DNA from: CAYGKP01 sp964350605
GTDB taxonomy: Bacteria; Bacteroidota; Bacteroidia; Cytophagales; JAAEPT01
DNA: 7,704 bases
NCBI GenBank assembly: GCA_964350605.1
Contig: CAYGKP010000119.1
Span: forward strand, 1-7,704
Direction of reading: 5' to 3'
The notes under the pieces were generated by a model, which worked only from the letters and a program-made list of their open reading frames with translations, had not been told where the DNA came from and did not search any database. The position numbers and the translations under genes are program-made. The number at the start of each line of letters is the position of its first letter. Positions within the stretch are counted from its first letter, which is position 1. Of this stretch, positions 6,571 through 7,704 are shown piece by piece.

Positions 6571-7704
6571 TTAGCGGGGCTGGCGGCGCAGCAGCAGGAT
6601 TTCCCCCAGCAAGCAGGCCAGGGCCAAAACTACGCAATATTTCCACAGGGGATGGCCCGTTTGTAGCTGGCGGACCGACTGGGCCAACTCGGCCCCTTGC
6701 TCGCCTTCCACCACGCGGACCCAACCGCGTTCGCCGACTTGCGCCCGAAGTGCCTCCGCCGACGGCGATTCGAGCAACGATTCCTCCACAGGTGCATTGA
6801 GGCCTAGCCACGAAAGCGTGTCTTGGCCCAGACAGACGGCGTAGTGTCCGGCTTCCAACGGCGTGGCAGGCCATTGGAGCAACAACCGCCCCCCCGAACG
6901 GCGCTGGGTAGGAATCAACTGGGTTTTGCCCTTGACCAAGCGAACGGGCTCCTCCCCCAATTCCCGGTCGCCCAGGCGCAGGACGATTTGTCCCTCACCT
7001 GCCCGAAGCGCGACTTGTTGTTGCAACCGCGGGCTTAGGAAGGCAATGCGATACAACACGGGCAGGAACGACCAATGCCGAGCAAAGGGTGTGTAGTCTG
7101 CTCCCAGCGGCGCGGCGCAGAGATAGAGTTGCCCCCCCTCGACCGATTGGCGACCCATGAACACTTGGCCCGACGAAAAGCGCAACACCGGATCAAGGCC
7201 CCGGCCCAATCGTAGTACAGGGCGTGCTTCGGGCATCGCGCTGCGCGTACCGATCTGCTGGAATACCCCTTCGAAAAAGCCATCGGCCTGCGGCGGACTG
7301 ATGGCTTGGCGGGACGCGTCGTTCCATCGGCTTAGGCCTGAGCCCAAAGACAACCAACTGCTGGGCTGTGCCTGCCCGGAAGGAAAGAGCAACAAACTCC
7401 CCCCTTCGGCCAGGTAGTCGGTCAGTTGGCTTACCTGATCGGCGTTAGGGGTGCCCATGCCCACCCAGACCACCACATCGGCTTCCGCCAAAGCTGCGGG
7501 GTCCATCTGTTCGGGTACGCGGCTTTCGGTGCGGAACAAGGGTTCCCGCTCGTAGGCCTGGCGAACGGGTGCAACATCACTTGCCGCACCGAGGAGCAGA
7601 ATCTGCACTTCTGGGGCTACCTCGAGCGTAAAGAAGAACTCATCATCAAAGCTCGGCCCTTGGTCGGTCAAGAGAACAAGCTGATGGTGCGCATCCGAAA
7701 CGGC
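6571..7704 (-). CDS. BatA-like membrane protein, C-terminal part (5' end outside window)
   Basis: The frame stays open to the right edge, so 377 residues of a longer protein are visible; its N-terminus is outside the window. I assign it to the Bacteroidota proteins that have an N-terminal BatA membrane domain and sit just upstream of a dihydroorotase-like gene. Seen here are SFDDEFFFTLEVAPEVQILLLG near the start (fragment residues about 18-39), then an alpha/beta part with ADVVVWVGMGTP and LTDYLAEGGSLLLFPSG, which looks like a flavodoxin- or amidotransferase-like fold. A beta-rich stretch follows, then a single C-terminal membrane helix (about 353-373) with the GEILLLRRQPR ending typical of these proteins. 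The bulk of the visible part is probably periplasmic, anchored by terminal helices. The N-terminal domain cannot be checked here, so the family call rests on the C-terminal pattern and gene order. The function is unknown. Confidence 0.7.
   Translation of the reverse strand, partial: AVSDAHHQLVLLTDQGPSFDDEFFFTLEVAPEVQILLLGAASDVAPVRQAYEREPLFRTESRVPEQMDPAALAEADVVVWVGMGTPNADQVSQLTDYLAEGGSLLLFPSGQAQPSSWLSLGSGLSRWNDASRQAISPPQADGFFEGVFQQIGTRSAMPEARPVLRLGRGLDPVLRFSSGQVFMGRQSVEGGQLYLCAAPLGADYTPFARHWSFLPVLYRIAFLSPRLQQQVALRAGEGQIVLRLGDRELGEEPVRLVKGKTQLIPTQRRSGGRLLLQWPATPLEAGHYAVCLGQDTLSWLGLNAPVEESLLESPSAEALRAQVGERGWVRVVEGEQGAELAQSVRQLQTGHPLWKYCVVLALACLLGEILLLRRQPR

Overview
The window looks like chromosomal DNA from a high-GC member of the Bacteroidota. 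Three things point there: a DUF4199 membrane protein (a family I know mainly from Bacteroidota), a BatA-type membrane protein beside a dihydroorotase-like gene, and a possible promoter of the TTG-N19-TAnnTTTG type. I cannot name a genus. The DNA is almost fully coding, with no RNA gene, CRISPR array or insertion sequence that I can see.

Left part (1-1859, plus strand): three closely packed genes. The first is the C-terminal half of adenylosuccinate lyase (purB). The next is a small monohaem cytochrome c lipoprotein whose GTG start shares a base with the purB stop. The third is a SAM-dependent methyltransferase with an N-terminal four-cysteine, probably zinc-binding module.

Middle (1860-2770): a 50-base spacer and one plus-strand gene for a GIY-YIG nuclease-fold protein with a C-terminal DUF4357 domain. 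Its base composition (45-50% GC in the lines I counted) and codon use differ clearly from its neighbours (60-67%). It lies between two older gene groups, and its stop is only 2 bases from the stop of the convergent gene. An imperfect inverted repeat lies at its two edges. It is the best candidate for recently acquired, possibly defence-related DNA.

Right part (2773-7704, minus strand): a compact five-gene operon read from right to left. It encodes a BatA-like membrane protein (N-terminus outside the window), a dihydroorotase homologue that appears to have lost its metal-binding histidines, the DUF4199 membrane protein, a DPM1/ArnC-like membrane glycosyltransferase and a second family 2 glycosyltransferase. 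Junctions are +7, -1, +3 and +6 bases, so the genes are almost certainly co-transcribed. The last three suggest envelope glycan or lipid-linked sugar work, but their substrate cannot be read from the sequence.

I did not find a clear new multi-gene system. The points most worth following are the probably non-catalytic dihydroorotase homologue, the foreign-looking GIY-YIG/DUF4357 gene with its flanking repeat, and the zinc-module methyltransferase.
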